Below are positions 1-5,146 of a DNA stretch of 5,146 bases, piece after piece. This DNA comes from CAYZUC01 sp964481705 (lineage in GTDB: Bacteria; Bacillota; Clostridia; Lachnospirales; Lachnospiraceae), in contig CAYZUC010000152.1 of the NCBI GenBank assembly GCA_964481705.1, positions 1 to 5,146 of the forward strand, read 5' to 3'. The translations under genes were made by a program, and so were the position numbers. The first letter of the stretch is position 1; every line of letters starts with the position of its first letter. The notes under the pieces were generated by a model. It saw only the letters and a program-made list of their open reading frames with translations. It did no database searches and was not told the DNA's origin.

Positions 1-233
1 TCGATACATTTAACATCCTTTCCAATCTTCTCATAGTGCTGATTATCGGAAGGATCTTTGAAAATGATAGAGATTGCCTCTTCTTTTATCTTTTTTTCTT
101 TCATTAGCTGTTCTTTTTCTGCCTTAATTCTTTCTAATAGAACAGAAGCTGGTTCATCATTAGGATCTTGGGGAACAAGCTTTCCCTGAACAGCACGCAT
201 CAGTATAGCATTCTTTAGTTCTTGTGCTGTCAT
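1..233 (-). CDS. hsdS: Type I restriction enzyme specificity subunit HsdS, N-terminal part (cut by window edge)
   Basis: This is the first 77 codons of the DNA-recognition subunit of the type I R-M complex; the rest lies beyond position 1. The frame starts with ATG at 233-231 and is open to the edge. It begins MTAQELKNAILMRAVQGKLV, then QDPNDEPASVLLERIKAEKE, followed by a lysine/glutamate-rich helix and HYEKIGKDVKCI. I recognise this as the conserved N-terminal stretch that precedes the first target-recognition domain in many HsdS proteins. The start is firm: GGAGG lies 7 bases upstream, and the hsdM stop codon ends only 2 bases before the ATG (TAA-TC-ATG), so translation is probably coupled to hsdM. 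In the complex HsdS binds two HsdM subunits and reads a bipartite target through its two recognition domains. Neither domain is in the window, so the target site and the integrity of the gene cannot be judged. Confidence 0.95.
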   Translation of the reverse strand, partial: MTAQELKNAILMRAVQGKLVPQDPNDEPASVLLERIKAEKEQLMKEKKIKEEAISIIFKDPSDNQHYEKIGKDVKCI

Positions 234-235
234 GA

Positions 236-1702
236 TTATTCCTCCAACATCTTTATGATTTCAGCTAATACAGAATCAATTTTTGCATTTAATTCAGCTC
301 TCTTTGTCTGGTAATTGCTTATTAGCTCCAGTGGCTCTAATATTTCTTCTTCCTCATGAGGAAATCCGCATAAGTCAAGATTGTATCCATTATTTACAAT
401 TTCCTCCGCAGCATACCTCTTTGCTTTTGGGAATCCATCTACTTCTATTTCTTCTCTGTTATTCCACCACTCAACCACAGACTCAAAATGTTCCAATTTC
501 ATTGGTTTTGTCTTCGAGAAGTTCTTATAACCTTCTGGCATATCCAGTCGATAGATCCATATTTCCTTTGTAGGTTCAGTATTATCGAAGAAAAGAATAT
601 TTGTAGTGATTGATGTATAAGGTGCAAATACACTGTGAGGTAATCGAATAATTGTATGCAGATTGAACTCTTCCATTAGCTTTTTCTTAATATTCACCTT
701 TGCATTATCTGCTCCAAACAAGAATCCATCTGGGATAATAACCGCTGCTCTTCCGTTCTTCTTTAAACGATACATGATAACCGACATAAATAAATCCGCT
801 GTTTCAGATGTTCTAAGTTCCATAGGGAAATTATTCTTGATAATATCCTGCTCAGACCCGCCGTACGGTGGATTCATAAGAATTATTTCAAACTTATCAT
901 TTTCTTTGTAGTCACGAACATTCTTTTCCAGAGAATTTCCATGAATAATCTGTGGATTATCAATGTCGTGAATCAGCATATTAGTAACACACAACATATG
1001 CGGTAATGCTTTCTTCTCAATACCATACACGGAATTATTGTAGATTTCTTTATTCTGCACAGATGTTCCCACTTGCTTATCTAACTCTTTTAATGTAGAG
1101 GTGAGAAAACCGCCTGTTCCACAGGCAAAATCCGCTACACGTTCTCCAAGTTGCGGGTTAATTACCTTTACCATAAAATCGGTAACTGCTCGTGGCGTAT
1201 AGAATTCACCCGAATTTCCTGCACTTTGCAGGCTCTTTAATATTGTCTCGTAGATTTCTCCAAATGCATGCCGCTCATCATACTCTGTAAAATCTATTTC
1301 ATCAATAACATTGATTACCTGACGAAGTAATACGCCGTCCTTTTGATAATTGTATGCATCTTCAAATGCATATTTCACAATTACCTGGCTCATAGGAGTT
1401 GTCTCATCTATTTCCACTTTTTTTAGTGTTGGGAATAAATGATTATCCACGAAATCAAGTAGCTTATTACCGGTTAGAGCTTCACCATCCTTTGAATCAA
1501 CCGCCCAGTTTCTCCACTTATATTCATCTGGGATGATAGACTGGTAGTTATCATCTCTAAATTCCCATATTTCCTCTTTTGCATCATAGACCTTCAAAAA
1601 CAGTATCCATGTCATCTGTTCAATTCTCTGTGCGTCACCATTTACGCCTTTATCCATTCTCATGATGTCCTGGATTCTTTTCACTATATTGCCAATACTC
1701 AT
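236..1702 (-). CDS. hsdM: Type I restriction-modification DNA methyltransferase subunit HsdM (N6-adenine)
   Basis: HsdM transfers a methyl group from S-adenosylmethionine to N6 of adenine in the target chosen by HsdS. It acts as M2S (modification only) and as R2M2S (restriction). The protein has 488 residues, close to EcoAI/EcoEI-type HsdM. Residues 1 to about 140 form the helical HsdM N-terminal domain, starting MSIGNIVKRIQDIMRMDKGV. The methyltransferase domain follows, with GEFYTPR at 165-171, the SAM-binding motif I DFACGTGGFL at 191-200, the catalytic motif IV NPPY at 277-280, and the conserved VIIPDGFLF at 321-329. No key residue is missing. The ATG at 1702 has AGGAG 9 bases upstream. 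The gene begins 18 bases after the hsdR stop and ends 2 bases before hsdS, so it is the middle gene of an R-M-S operon. Being a complete methylase, it should protect host DNA if hsdS is intact. Confidence 0.98.
   Translation of the reverse strand: MSIGNIVKRIQDIMRMDKGVNGDAQRIEQMTWILFLKVYDAKEEIWEFRDDNYQSIIPDEYKWRNWAVDSKDGEALTGNKLLDFVDNHLFPTLKKVEIDETTPMSQVIVKYAFEDAYNYQKDGVLLRQVINVIDEIDFTEYDERHAFGEIYETILKSLQSAGNSGEFYTPRAVTDFMVKVINPQLGERVADFACGTGGFLTSTLKELDKQVGTSVQNKEIYNNSVYGIEKKALPHMLCVTNMLIHDIDNPQIIHGNSLEKNVRDYKENDKFEIILMNPPYGGSEQDIIKNNFPMELRTSETADLFMSVIMYRLKKNGRAAVIIPDGFLFGADNAKVNIKKKLMEEFNLHTIIRLPHSVFAPYTSITTNILFFDNTEPTKEIWIYRLDMPEGYKNFSKTKPMKLEHFESVVEWWNNREEIEVDGFPKAKRYAAEEIVNNGYNLDLCGFPHEEEEILEPLELISNYQTKRAELNAKIDSVLAEIIKMLEE
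241..245 (-). promoter_or_regulatory. Ribosome binding site of hsdS inside the end of hsdM
   Basis: GGAGG on the minus strand ends 7 bases before the hsdS ATG. It is formed by the last glutamate codons of hsdM. It fixes the hsdS start and implies that ribosomes finishing hsdM restart on hsdS, which would help keep the M and S subunits in proportion. Confidence 0.85.
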
Positions 1703-1711
1703 CGTAATGTA

Positions 1712-1716
1712 CTCCT
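1712..1716 (-). promoter_or_regulatory. Ribosome binding site of hsdM
   Basis: AGGAG on the minus strand, 9 bases before the hsdM ATG, lies in the 18-base gap after the hsdR TAA stop. The gap is too short for a separate promoter, so hsdM is probably read from the hsdR transcript (or from a promoter inside hsdR that I did not identify). Confidence 0.75.
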
Positions 1717-1720
1717 ATTC

Positions 1721-4069
1721 TTATGCGCTGTATATTTCATCTTCCAATTCTTTTACAGCTTTCTCGTATCCTGCTTTACCACCAAACAACTTGGCAATTT
1801 TCATCGGACTACCAAACTTGGCAAATTCACCAAATTCTAATAATTTAGTATCTGCTAAATCACGAACTCCGTCATTCTTATATTTATCCAACAATGCCTG
1901 AATTACTTCCTGTGCAACTCCGGAATATTTATACAAATATCCACGTTTCTGCACATTATTCGCTCGTTCTGCCTTTGTCAATGGCTTCTTATCATAAGCA
2001 ATATGACAGATTAAATCGAAATCATCCAAATCCTTATCTGCCTCATTTCTTAATGCCTCAAGAAGAACTCCTCTTTCTTTCAGTTCTTCCACAATTACTT
2101 CTTTTCTTTGAAGTTCATTCCATCTGCGTAAGAAATCATCAAGTCTTGCGTATTCACGCAAGATATTACGTTTTGAATACTCTATCAGACTTTCCGTTAT
2201 CAGTTTACCATCTTTGTCATAATACTGAACTCTTTCAGAAATAACGGTTACTTCTACATCATTTATATAGAATTTACTCGGTTCATCGACTGGCGGATCA
2301 ACAACCATCGGTGGTATATCTCCGCTACCTGGCTGACCACTTTCTCTTCCTTCTGGATCATCTCCTGGTTCTGGTGGTACAGGTGGGTCAATTGGAGGAT
2401 CATCTGGTCCCAAATCGATAATTACTGGAGGTAATCCATCAAATCCTTCATCAGCAAATAATCTGCTGGCATTTCTGAAATCCATCAATGTAAAATATAA
2501 TTTCCCATCATCAGGGCGTAGTCTCGTTCCTCGACCAATAATCTGCTTAAACTCTGTCATACTTCCAACATTATTGTCTAATACAATCAGCTTACACATT
2601 TTTGCATCTACACCAGTTGTCATCAACTTGCTTGTTACAGCTATTACTGGATATTGGCTATCAACATCCATGAAATTATCTAACTGCGCTTTACCCTCTG
2701 CATTATCTCCAGTAATACGCATTATGTATTTGCTGTTCTCTTTATACAAATCTTTATTCTCATTAATCAGTGCTTGTCTCATTCTTTCTGCATGCTCTAT
2801 ATCAATGCAAAATACGATAGTCTTACTGAAGCGATCTGTTTTTTTCAAAAACTCCGTTATTTTCTTTGCAACTGCAATCGTTCGAGGTTCAAGAACCAGT
2901 TTTCTATCATAATCTTTGATATTATATTCGCGGTCTGGTATCTCATAACCATTCTTATCTTTCTTACCTTTTTCTGGTCTGTAACCAACCAAATCTTTAT
3001 CTAACCCAATTCTGATAACTTTGTAAGGTGCAAGAAATCCATCTTCTATTCCCTGTTTTAAAGAATATTCATAGATTGGTTTTCCAAAATATGTCTGTGA
3101 ACTAGCTTCTTTCGTTTCAGTTGGAGTTGCTGTCATACCAATATGTGTAGCCTGTCCAAAATAATCAAGAATTCGTCTCCACGCACTTTCTTCCTTTGCA
3201 CTTCCTCTATGGCACTCATCGATCAAAATCAAATCAAAAAAGCTTGGCTGAAACTGTTTGAATACTTCCATATCTGTATCACCACTTAACTGTTGGTAAA
3301 GTGCCAGATAAATTTCATAGGAACTATCCAATTTTCTATTTTCAACCTTGCACATTTTATTTCCAAATGGTTTGAAATCTCCCATAATTGTCTGATCAAT
3401 CAAAACATTTCTATCTGCAAGATAAAGAATCTTTTTCTTTGTTCCTGATTTCCACAATCTCCAAATGAACTGAAATGAAGTAAATGTCTTACCAGTTCCA
3501 GTTGCCATGACAAGTAAAATTCTATTTTGCCCTGCTGCCACCGCATCTACAACTCGGTTAATTGCAACTCTCTGATAATATCGTGGTTGGTTATATCCCG
3601 GCTCATAATAGTATGGCTCTAATAAAATATTTTCTTCTTGAGAAGATATATTCTTCTCTCTCTTCAATCTAGTCCAAAGTTCTTCTGGTGATGGAAACTC
3701 TTCTAAAGTGAGATTTGTACAAGTTCCTGTGAGTAGATTCTGCTCAACAAAACCGTCACCATTTGATGCATAGACATATGGAATATCTAAAATTTCTGCA
3801 TACTCTATCGCCTGTTGAAGACCTGCTCCAACAGAATGTTTATTGTCCTTTGCCTCTACGATAGCCATTGGCAGATTATTCTTATAAGACAAAAGGTAAT
3901 CTGCTTTTTTTCTTATTCCTCTGGCTGTGACATTTCCTCGTAAAATAACACGACCATCTGTAAATGGATATTCCATTCGCATCTGTTTCTTATCCCAGCC
4001 AGCTTTTTCAATAGCAGGAGTGATATATCTATTCTTAATATCCTCTTCAGATAAATCCTTCTTTGTCAT
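1721..4069 (-). CDS. hsdR: Type I restriction enzyme endonuclease/translocase subunit HsdR (EcoAI/EcoEI-like)
   Basis: HsdR is the motor and nuclease of the R2M2S complex: it pulls DNA using ATP and cuts far from an unmodified target. The protein has 782 residues. The N-terminal nuclease domain shows a PD-(D/E)XK core with D57 (KADYLL) and E72-x-K74 (IVEAK). The superfamily 2 helicase motor follows: a Q-motif-like RYYQ at 163-166, Walker A ATGTGKT at 189-195, Walker B DECH at 284-287, motif III TAT at 313-315, TTGVD at 484-488 and motif VI QIIGRGTRLR at 509-518. A proline/aspartate/glycine-rich linker spans about 554-597. The C-terminal region (about 600-782) looks like the EcoEI R C-terminal domain that binds the methyltransferase core, which places it in the type IB-like family. 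The start at 4069 is supported by AAGGAG 5 bases upstream. All catalytic motifs are present, so the gene appears functional. It is the first structural gene of the operon and lies 77 bases downstream of a broken regulator gene. Confidence 0.97.
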   Translation of the reverse strand: MTKKDLSEEDIKNRYITPAIEKAGWDKKQMRMEYPFTDGRVILRGNVTARGIRKKADYLLSYKNNLPMAIVEAKDNKHSVGAGLQQAIEYAEILDIPYVYASNGDGFVEQNLLTGTCTNLTLEEFPSPEELWTRLKREKNISSQEENILLEPYYYEPGYNQPRYYQRVAINRVVDAVAAGQNRILLVMATGTGKTFTSFQFIWRLWKSGTKKKILYLADRNVLIDQTIMGDFKPFGNKMCKVENRKLDSSYEIYLALYQQLSGDTDMEVFKQFQPSFFDLILIDECHRGSAKEESAWRRILDYFGQATHIGMTATPTETKEASSQTYFGKPIYEYSLKQGIEDGFLAPYKVIRIGLDKDLVGYRPEKGKKDKNGYEIPDREYNIKDYDRKLVLEPRTIAVAKKITEFLKKTDRFSKTIVFCIDIEHAERMRQALINENKDLYKENSKYIMRITGDNAEGKAQLDNFMDVDSQYPVIAVTSKLMTTGVDAKMCKLIVLDNNVGSMTEFKQIIGRGTRLRPDDGKLYFTLMDFRNASRLFADEGFDGLPPVIIDLGPDDPPIDPPVPPEPGDDPEGRESGQPGSGDIPPMVVDPPVDEPSKFYINDVEVTVISERVQYYDKDGKLITESLIEYSKRNILREYARLDDFLRRWNELQRKEVIVEELKERGVLLEALRNEADKDLDDFDLICHIAYDKKPLTKAERANNVQKRGYLYKYSGVAQEVIQALLDKYKNDGVRDLADTKLLEFGEFAKFGSPMKIAKLFGGKAGYEKAVKELEDEIYSA

Positions 4070-4074
4070 CTCTG

Positions 4075-4080
4075 CTCCTT
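4075..4080 (-). promoter_or_regulatory. Ribosome binding site of hsdR
   Basis: AAGGAG on the minus strand is a near-ideal Shine-Dalgarno sequence 5 bases before the hsdR ATG. Only 4 bases separate it from the 3' foot of the stem-loop at 4085-4113, so folding of that hairpin could influence ribosome access. Confidence 0.85.
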
Positions 4081-4084
4081 TCTA

Positions 4085-4113
4085 ACTTCCAATAACTTTT
4101 TATTATCGGAAGT
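4085..4113 (-). promoter_or_regulatory. Stem-loop in the hsdR leader
   Basis: On the minus strand ACTTCCGATAAT, then an AAAAA loop, then GTTATTGGAAGT can pair over 12 positions, two of them G-U. It sits in the 77-base spacer between the interrupted regulator and hsdR, just before the hsdR ribosome binding site. It is not a standard Rho-independent terminator for the minus strand, because the bases after it are TAGAAAGGAG rather than a T-run; on the plus strand it is followed by CTCTATG. A role in mRNA stability, processing or translation control of hsdR is inference; the pairing itself is directly visible. Confidence 0.6.
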
Positions 4114-4146
4114 CTCTATGCAAAAAAATGCAAGGTATAAACAACC

Positions 4147-4344
4147 TTATTTTACAAATTGAATAATATCTTCTACGTTGCAATTGAGCTTATCACAAAT
4201 AGTTTCAAGAACAGTCAATGATACTTTTTCTTGATTCGTCATTTTTGCAATCGTGCTTGAACTTAATCCTGTTGCCTCACGTAAATCGCCCTTATTCATA
4301 TTTCTGTCTATCAATAATTTCTATAATCGGTTATAGCTGACCAT
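4147..4344 (-). pseudogene. Cro/CI-type (YozG-like) helix-turn-helix regulator interrupted by an amber codon
   Basis: Read from ATG at 4344, the frame gives MVSYNRL, TAG at 4323-4321, then KLLIDRNMNKGDLREATGLS and on through SSTIAKM to NVEDIIQFVK, ending in TAA at 4149-4147. Without the amber it would be a 65-residue DNA-binding protein of the small Xre family, whose members usually read SYN-x-L-W-K-L-L-I-D here. TAG is therefore most simply a TGG tryptophan codon with one G-to-A change. The helix-turn-helix covers roughly residues 17-38 (KGDLREATG, then SSSTIAKM). The rest of the frame is undamaged, which suggests a recent mutation, a sequencing error or a conditional read-through. GGGAG lies 7 bases before the ATG, and a promoter-like sequence lies upstream. 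Its place before hsdR suggests it once regulated itself and the R-M operon (inference). Restart at Met16 (4299) would give a 50-residue protein that keeps the helix-turn-helix but lacks the first helix; no good ribosome binding site precedes that codon. Confidence 0.85.
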
Positions 4345-4351
4345 ACCTTGT

Positions 4352-4356
4352 CTCCC
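4352..4356 (-). promoter_or_regulatory. Ribosome binding site of the interrupted regulator
   Basis: GGGAG on the minus strand lies 7 bases before the ATG at 4344. It supports that codon as the original start and so places the amber codon inside the gene rather than before it. Confidence 0.7.
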
Positions 4357-4370
4357 ACACCATAATCCTA

Positions 4371-4394
4371 TATAATTCAAGTAAATTAATTATA
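4371..4394. repeat. Inverted repeat over the -10 and start region
   Basis: TATAATT (4371-4377) and AATTATA (4388-4394) are perfect 7-base inverted arms with a 10-base spacer. One arm contains the putative -10 element and the other lies just downstream of the expected transcription start. This is where a repressor operator would sit, and the adjacent helix-turn-helix gene is an obvious candidate binder (inference). The arms are entirely A/T, so chance occurrence is quite possible. Confidence 0.3.
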
Positions 4395-4417
4395 CTACCA
4401 CCTGCAGTAAACTCCAA
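4389..4417 (-). promoter_or_regulatory. Putative sigma-A promoter for the regulator (and perhaps hsdRMS)
   Basis: On the minus strand TTGGAG (4417-4412) and a perfect TATAAT (4394-4389) are separated by 17 bases, a standard spacing. The -10 is ideal; the -35 matches TTGACA at only three positions. Transcription would start near 4382, giving a leader of roughly 38 bases before the regulator ATG. No clear terminator separates it from hsdR, so it may drive the whole R-M operon. The region is AT-rich, so chance -10 matches are a risk. Confidence 0.5.
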
Positions 4418-4421
4418 ACCA

Positions 4422-4443
4422 AATATTCGAGTTTGCGAATATT
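4422..4443. repeat. Perfect palindrome AATATTCG-N6-CGAATATT
   Basis: Two 8-base arms, AATATTCG (4422-4429) and CGAATATT (4436-4443), are exact reverse complements around AGTTTG. The repeat lies 5 bases upstream of the putative -35 element and 44 bases past the stop codon of the Shedu-like gene. It has the shape of a dimeric regulator site. A weak terminator for the upstream gene is the alternative: on the minus strand the stem is followed by TGGTTTGG, which is only partly T-rich. The symmetry is directly visible; the function is inferred. Confidence 0.5.
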
Positions 4444-4487
4444 GAATTGTGCTCTATTTTGTAATGTGAATCGTTAAATTTTACAAT

Positions 4488-5117
4488 CTAAAAGCCATTA
4501 TGTAACCGTTTGACATTATCAACCAACCTATCATAAGAAACGATATGTAGACCTGGTGATTCATATTCGCTTTGTCTTCGCATTTGATTTGCATTACGAT
4601 CCATTCTATCTCTCCGTCCCACAACCAAACAATAATGAATCCCCCAAGACGGAACATTGGCACTAATATCTTCCATCCCACAACTTTTAAAGAAATATTC
4701 TTTATTTCTATCTATCCATCTTTTCCAGTCCCTGATCTGTCCTAATCCTTTTCTTACCGATTCTGATTCTATATTTGCTGATTGAATTTTATAATCCACA
4801 TTAACATCTTCAAATTCTACAAGAACAATGTTATATCCAATTGAATTTTTCCCTAATAACATATAGTCAACTCGATATTCAGCCCCAAGTCCTTGCTCTG
4901 GTACGATATACGCTTCATGGTGTCCAAAATCGTAATCCTCAAACAATGACGCTGGAATAAACCACTTTTTGTTTTCCTTAATATATTTCTGAATATCATT
5001 TTCCTTTCCAGCATCATCCAATGACTCTAATAAGGAAGAGGCTTCCAAATCAAAGTCTACTCCACGATACCATCCCAATTGAAATTCTATAAATTTGTCT
5101 GGAGTATTAAAATCCAT
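4488..5117 (-). CDS. DUF4263 / Shedu-like PD-(D/E)XK nuclease-fold protein
   Basis: This is a 209-residue cytoplasmic protein with no signal peptide or membrane segment visible. I recognise it from motifs as a member of the DUF4263 family, the domain of the Shedu anti-phage nuclease. ENDIQKYIKENKKWFI (39-54) matches the usual short N-terminal helix; IVPEQGLGAEYRVDYMLLG (71-89) carries D84; YNIVLVEFED (95-104) carries E101; GQIRDWKRWI (126-135) is the family's Q-DW-W motif and resembles the QxxxY motif of RecB-type nucleases; VVGRRDRM (165-172) and IVSYDRLVDN (192-201) close the fold. Where many PD-(D/E)XK enzymes have E-x-K, this one has E101-F-E103, so its nuclease activity is uncertain. It is about half the length of full Shedu proteins such as SduA and lacks their extra N-terminal region. 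The start at 5117 has AAGGA about 8 bases upstream; the promoter lies outside the window. It neighbours a type I R-M operon, which supports a defence role. Homology assignment is from memory of the family, not from a search. Confidence 0.78.
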   Translation of the reverse strand: MDFNTPDKFIEFQLGWYRGVDFDLEASSLLESLDDAGKENDIQKYIKENKKWFIPASLFEDYDFGHHEAYIVPEQGLGAEYRVDYMLLGKNSIGYNIVLVEFEDVNVDYKIQSANIESESVRKGLGQIRDWKRWIDRNKEYFFKSCGMEDISANVPSWGIHYCLVVGRRDRMDRNANQMRRQSEYESPGLHIVSYDRLVDNVKRLHNGF

Positions 5118-5125
5118 TTTTATTA

Positions 5126-5131
5126 TCCTTC
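5126..5131 (-). promoter_or_regulatory. Ribosome binding site of the Shedu-like gene
   Basis: GAAGGA on the minus strand ends 8 bases before the ATG at 5117 and supports that start. Only 29 bases upstream of the ATG are in the window, so no promoter can be assigned. Confidence 0.65.
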
Positions 5132-5146
5132 TTTCGCATACATTTA

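Noticed and set aside
283..911. Plus-strand open frames opposite hsdM (283-573 and 663-911)
   Set aside because: They lie wholly antisense to a conserved methyltransferase, have no recognisable protein features, and are explained as shadows of the real frame.
1662..3004. Plus-strand open frames opposite hsdR and the hsdR-hsdM junction (1662-1901, 1894-2244, 2574-2912, 2774-3004)
   Set aside because: All are antisense to well-supported coding sequence, with no family resemblance; the hydrophobic look comes from reading the opposite strand of helicase codons.
1..4069. hsdRMS as a previously undescribed system
   Set aside because: All motifs and the gene order match classical type I restriction-modification; only its regulator region and neighbour are unusual.
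4119..4132. TGCA-A6-TGCA small inverted repeat
   Set aside because: The arms are only 4 bases, self-palindromic and around an A-run; likely chance.
4103..4140. Possible separate hsdR promoter (TTGCAT and GATAAT on the minus strand)
   Set aside because: The spacing is about 20 bases, outside the usual range, and the -10 lies within the stem-loop; too weak to call.
4321..4323. TAG read as a sense codon (alternative genetic code)
   Set aside because: The neighbouring Shedu-like gene ends in TAG just after its expected C-terminal end, and hsdR and hsdM show no internal TAG, so TAG behaves as a normal stop here.
4481..4681. Minus-strand 66-codon frame within the Shedu-like gene
   Set aside because: It overlaps the 3' part of the Shedu-like gene in another frame, and its sequence resembles nothing I know.

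Overview
The window is AT-rich DNA, and every supported gene lies on the minus strand. Strong purine-rich Shine-Dalgarno sequences (AAGGAG, AGGAG, GGAGG) stand 5-9 bases before the starts. Together with the low GC content and the protein sequences, this suggests a low-GC Firmicute, probably a clostridial or Lachnospiraceae-type gut bacterium. The phylum is a fairly safe inference; anything finer is a guess.

In transcription order (high to low coordinates) the layout is as follows. (1) A 209-residue protein (4488-5117) resembles the DUF4263/Shedu nuclease family of anti-phage proteins. (2) A gap of about 140 bases holds a perfect 8-bp-arm palindrome and a promoter-like sequence with a perfect TATAAT. 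(3) A small Cro/CI-type (YozG-like) helix-turn-helix regulator (4147-4344) is interrupted by an in-frame amber codon at codon 8, where the reading strongly suggests a lost tryptophan. (4) A 77-base spacer contains a 12-bp stem-loop directly upstream of the hsdR ribosome binding site. (5) A type I restriction-modification operon follows: hsdR (1721-4069), hsdM (236-1702) and the first 77 codons of hsdS (1-233), which runs off the left edge.

HsdR and HsdM look intact, with all the main nuclease, helicase and methyltransferase motifs present. Their lengths and the C-terminal region of HsdR fit the EcoAI/EcoEI-like (type IB) family. HsdS supplies target recognition, HsdM methylates adenine in the target on host DNA, and HsdR translocates and cleaves unmodified DNA. 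The tight spacing (18 bases R-M, 2 bases M-S, with the hsdS ribosome binding site inside hsdM) points to one coupled transcript.

The window therefore reads as part of a defence island: a known type I R-M system beside a short Shedu-like protein. The points most worth a second look are the amber-interrupted regulator, the short Shedu-like gene, and the palindromes and hairpin around the regulator. I see no tRNA, rRNA, insertion sequence, CRISPR array or integrase.
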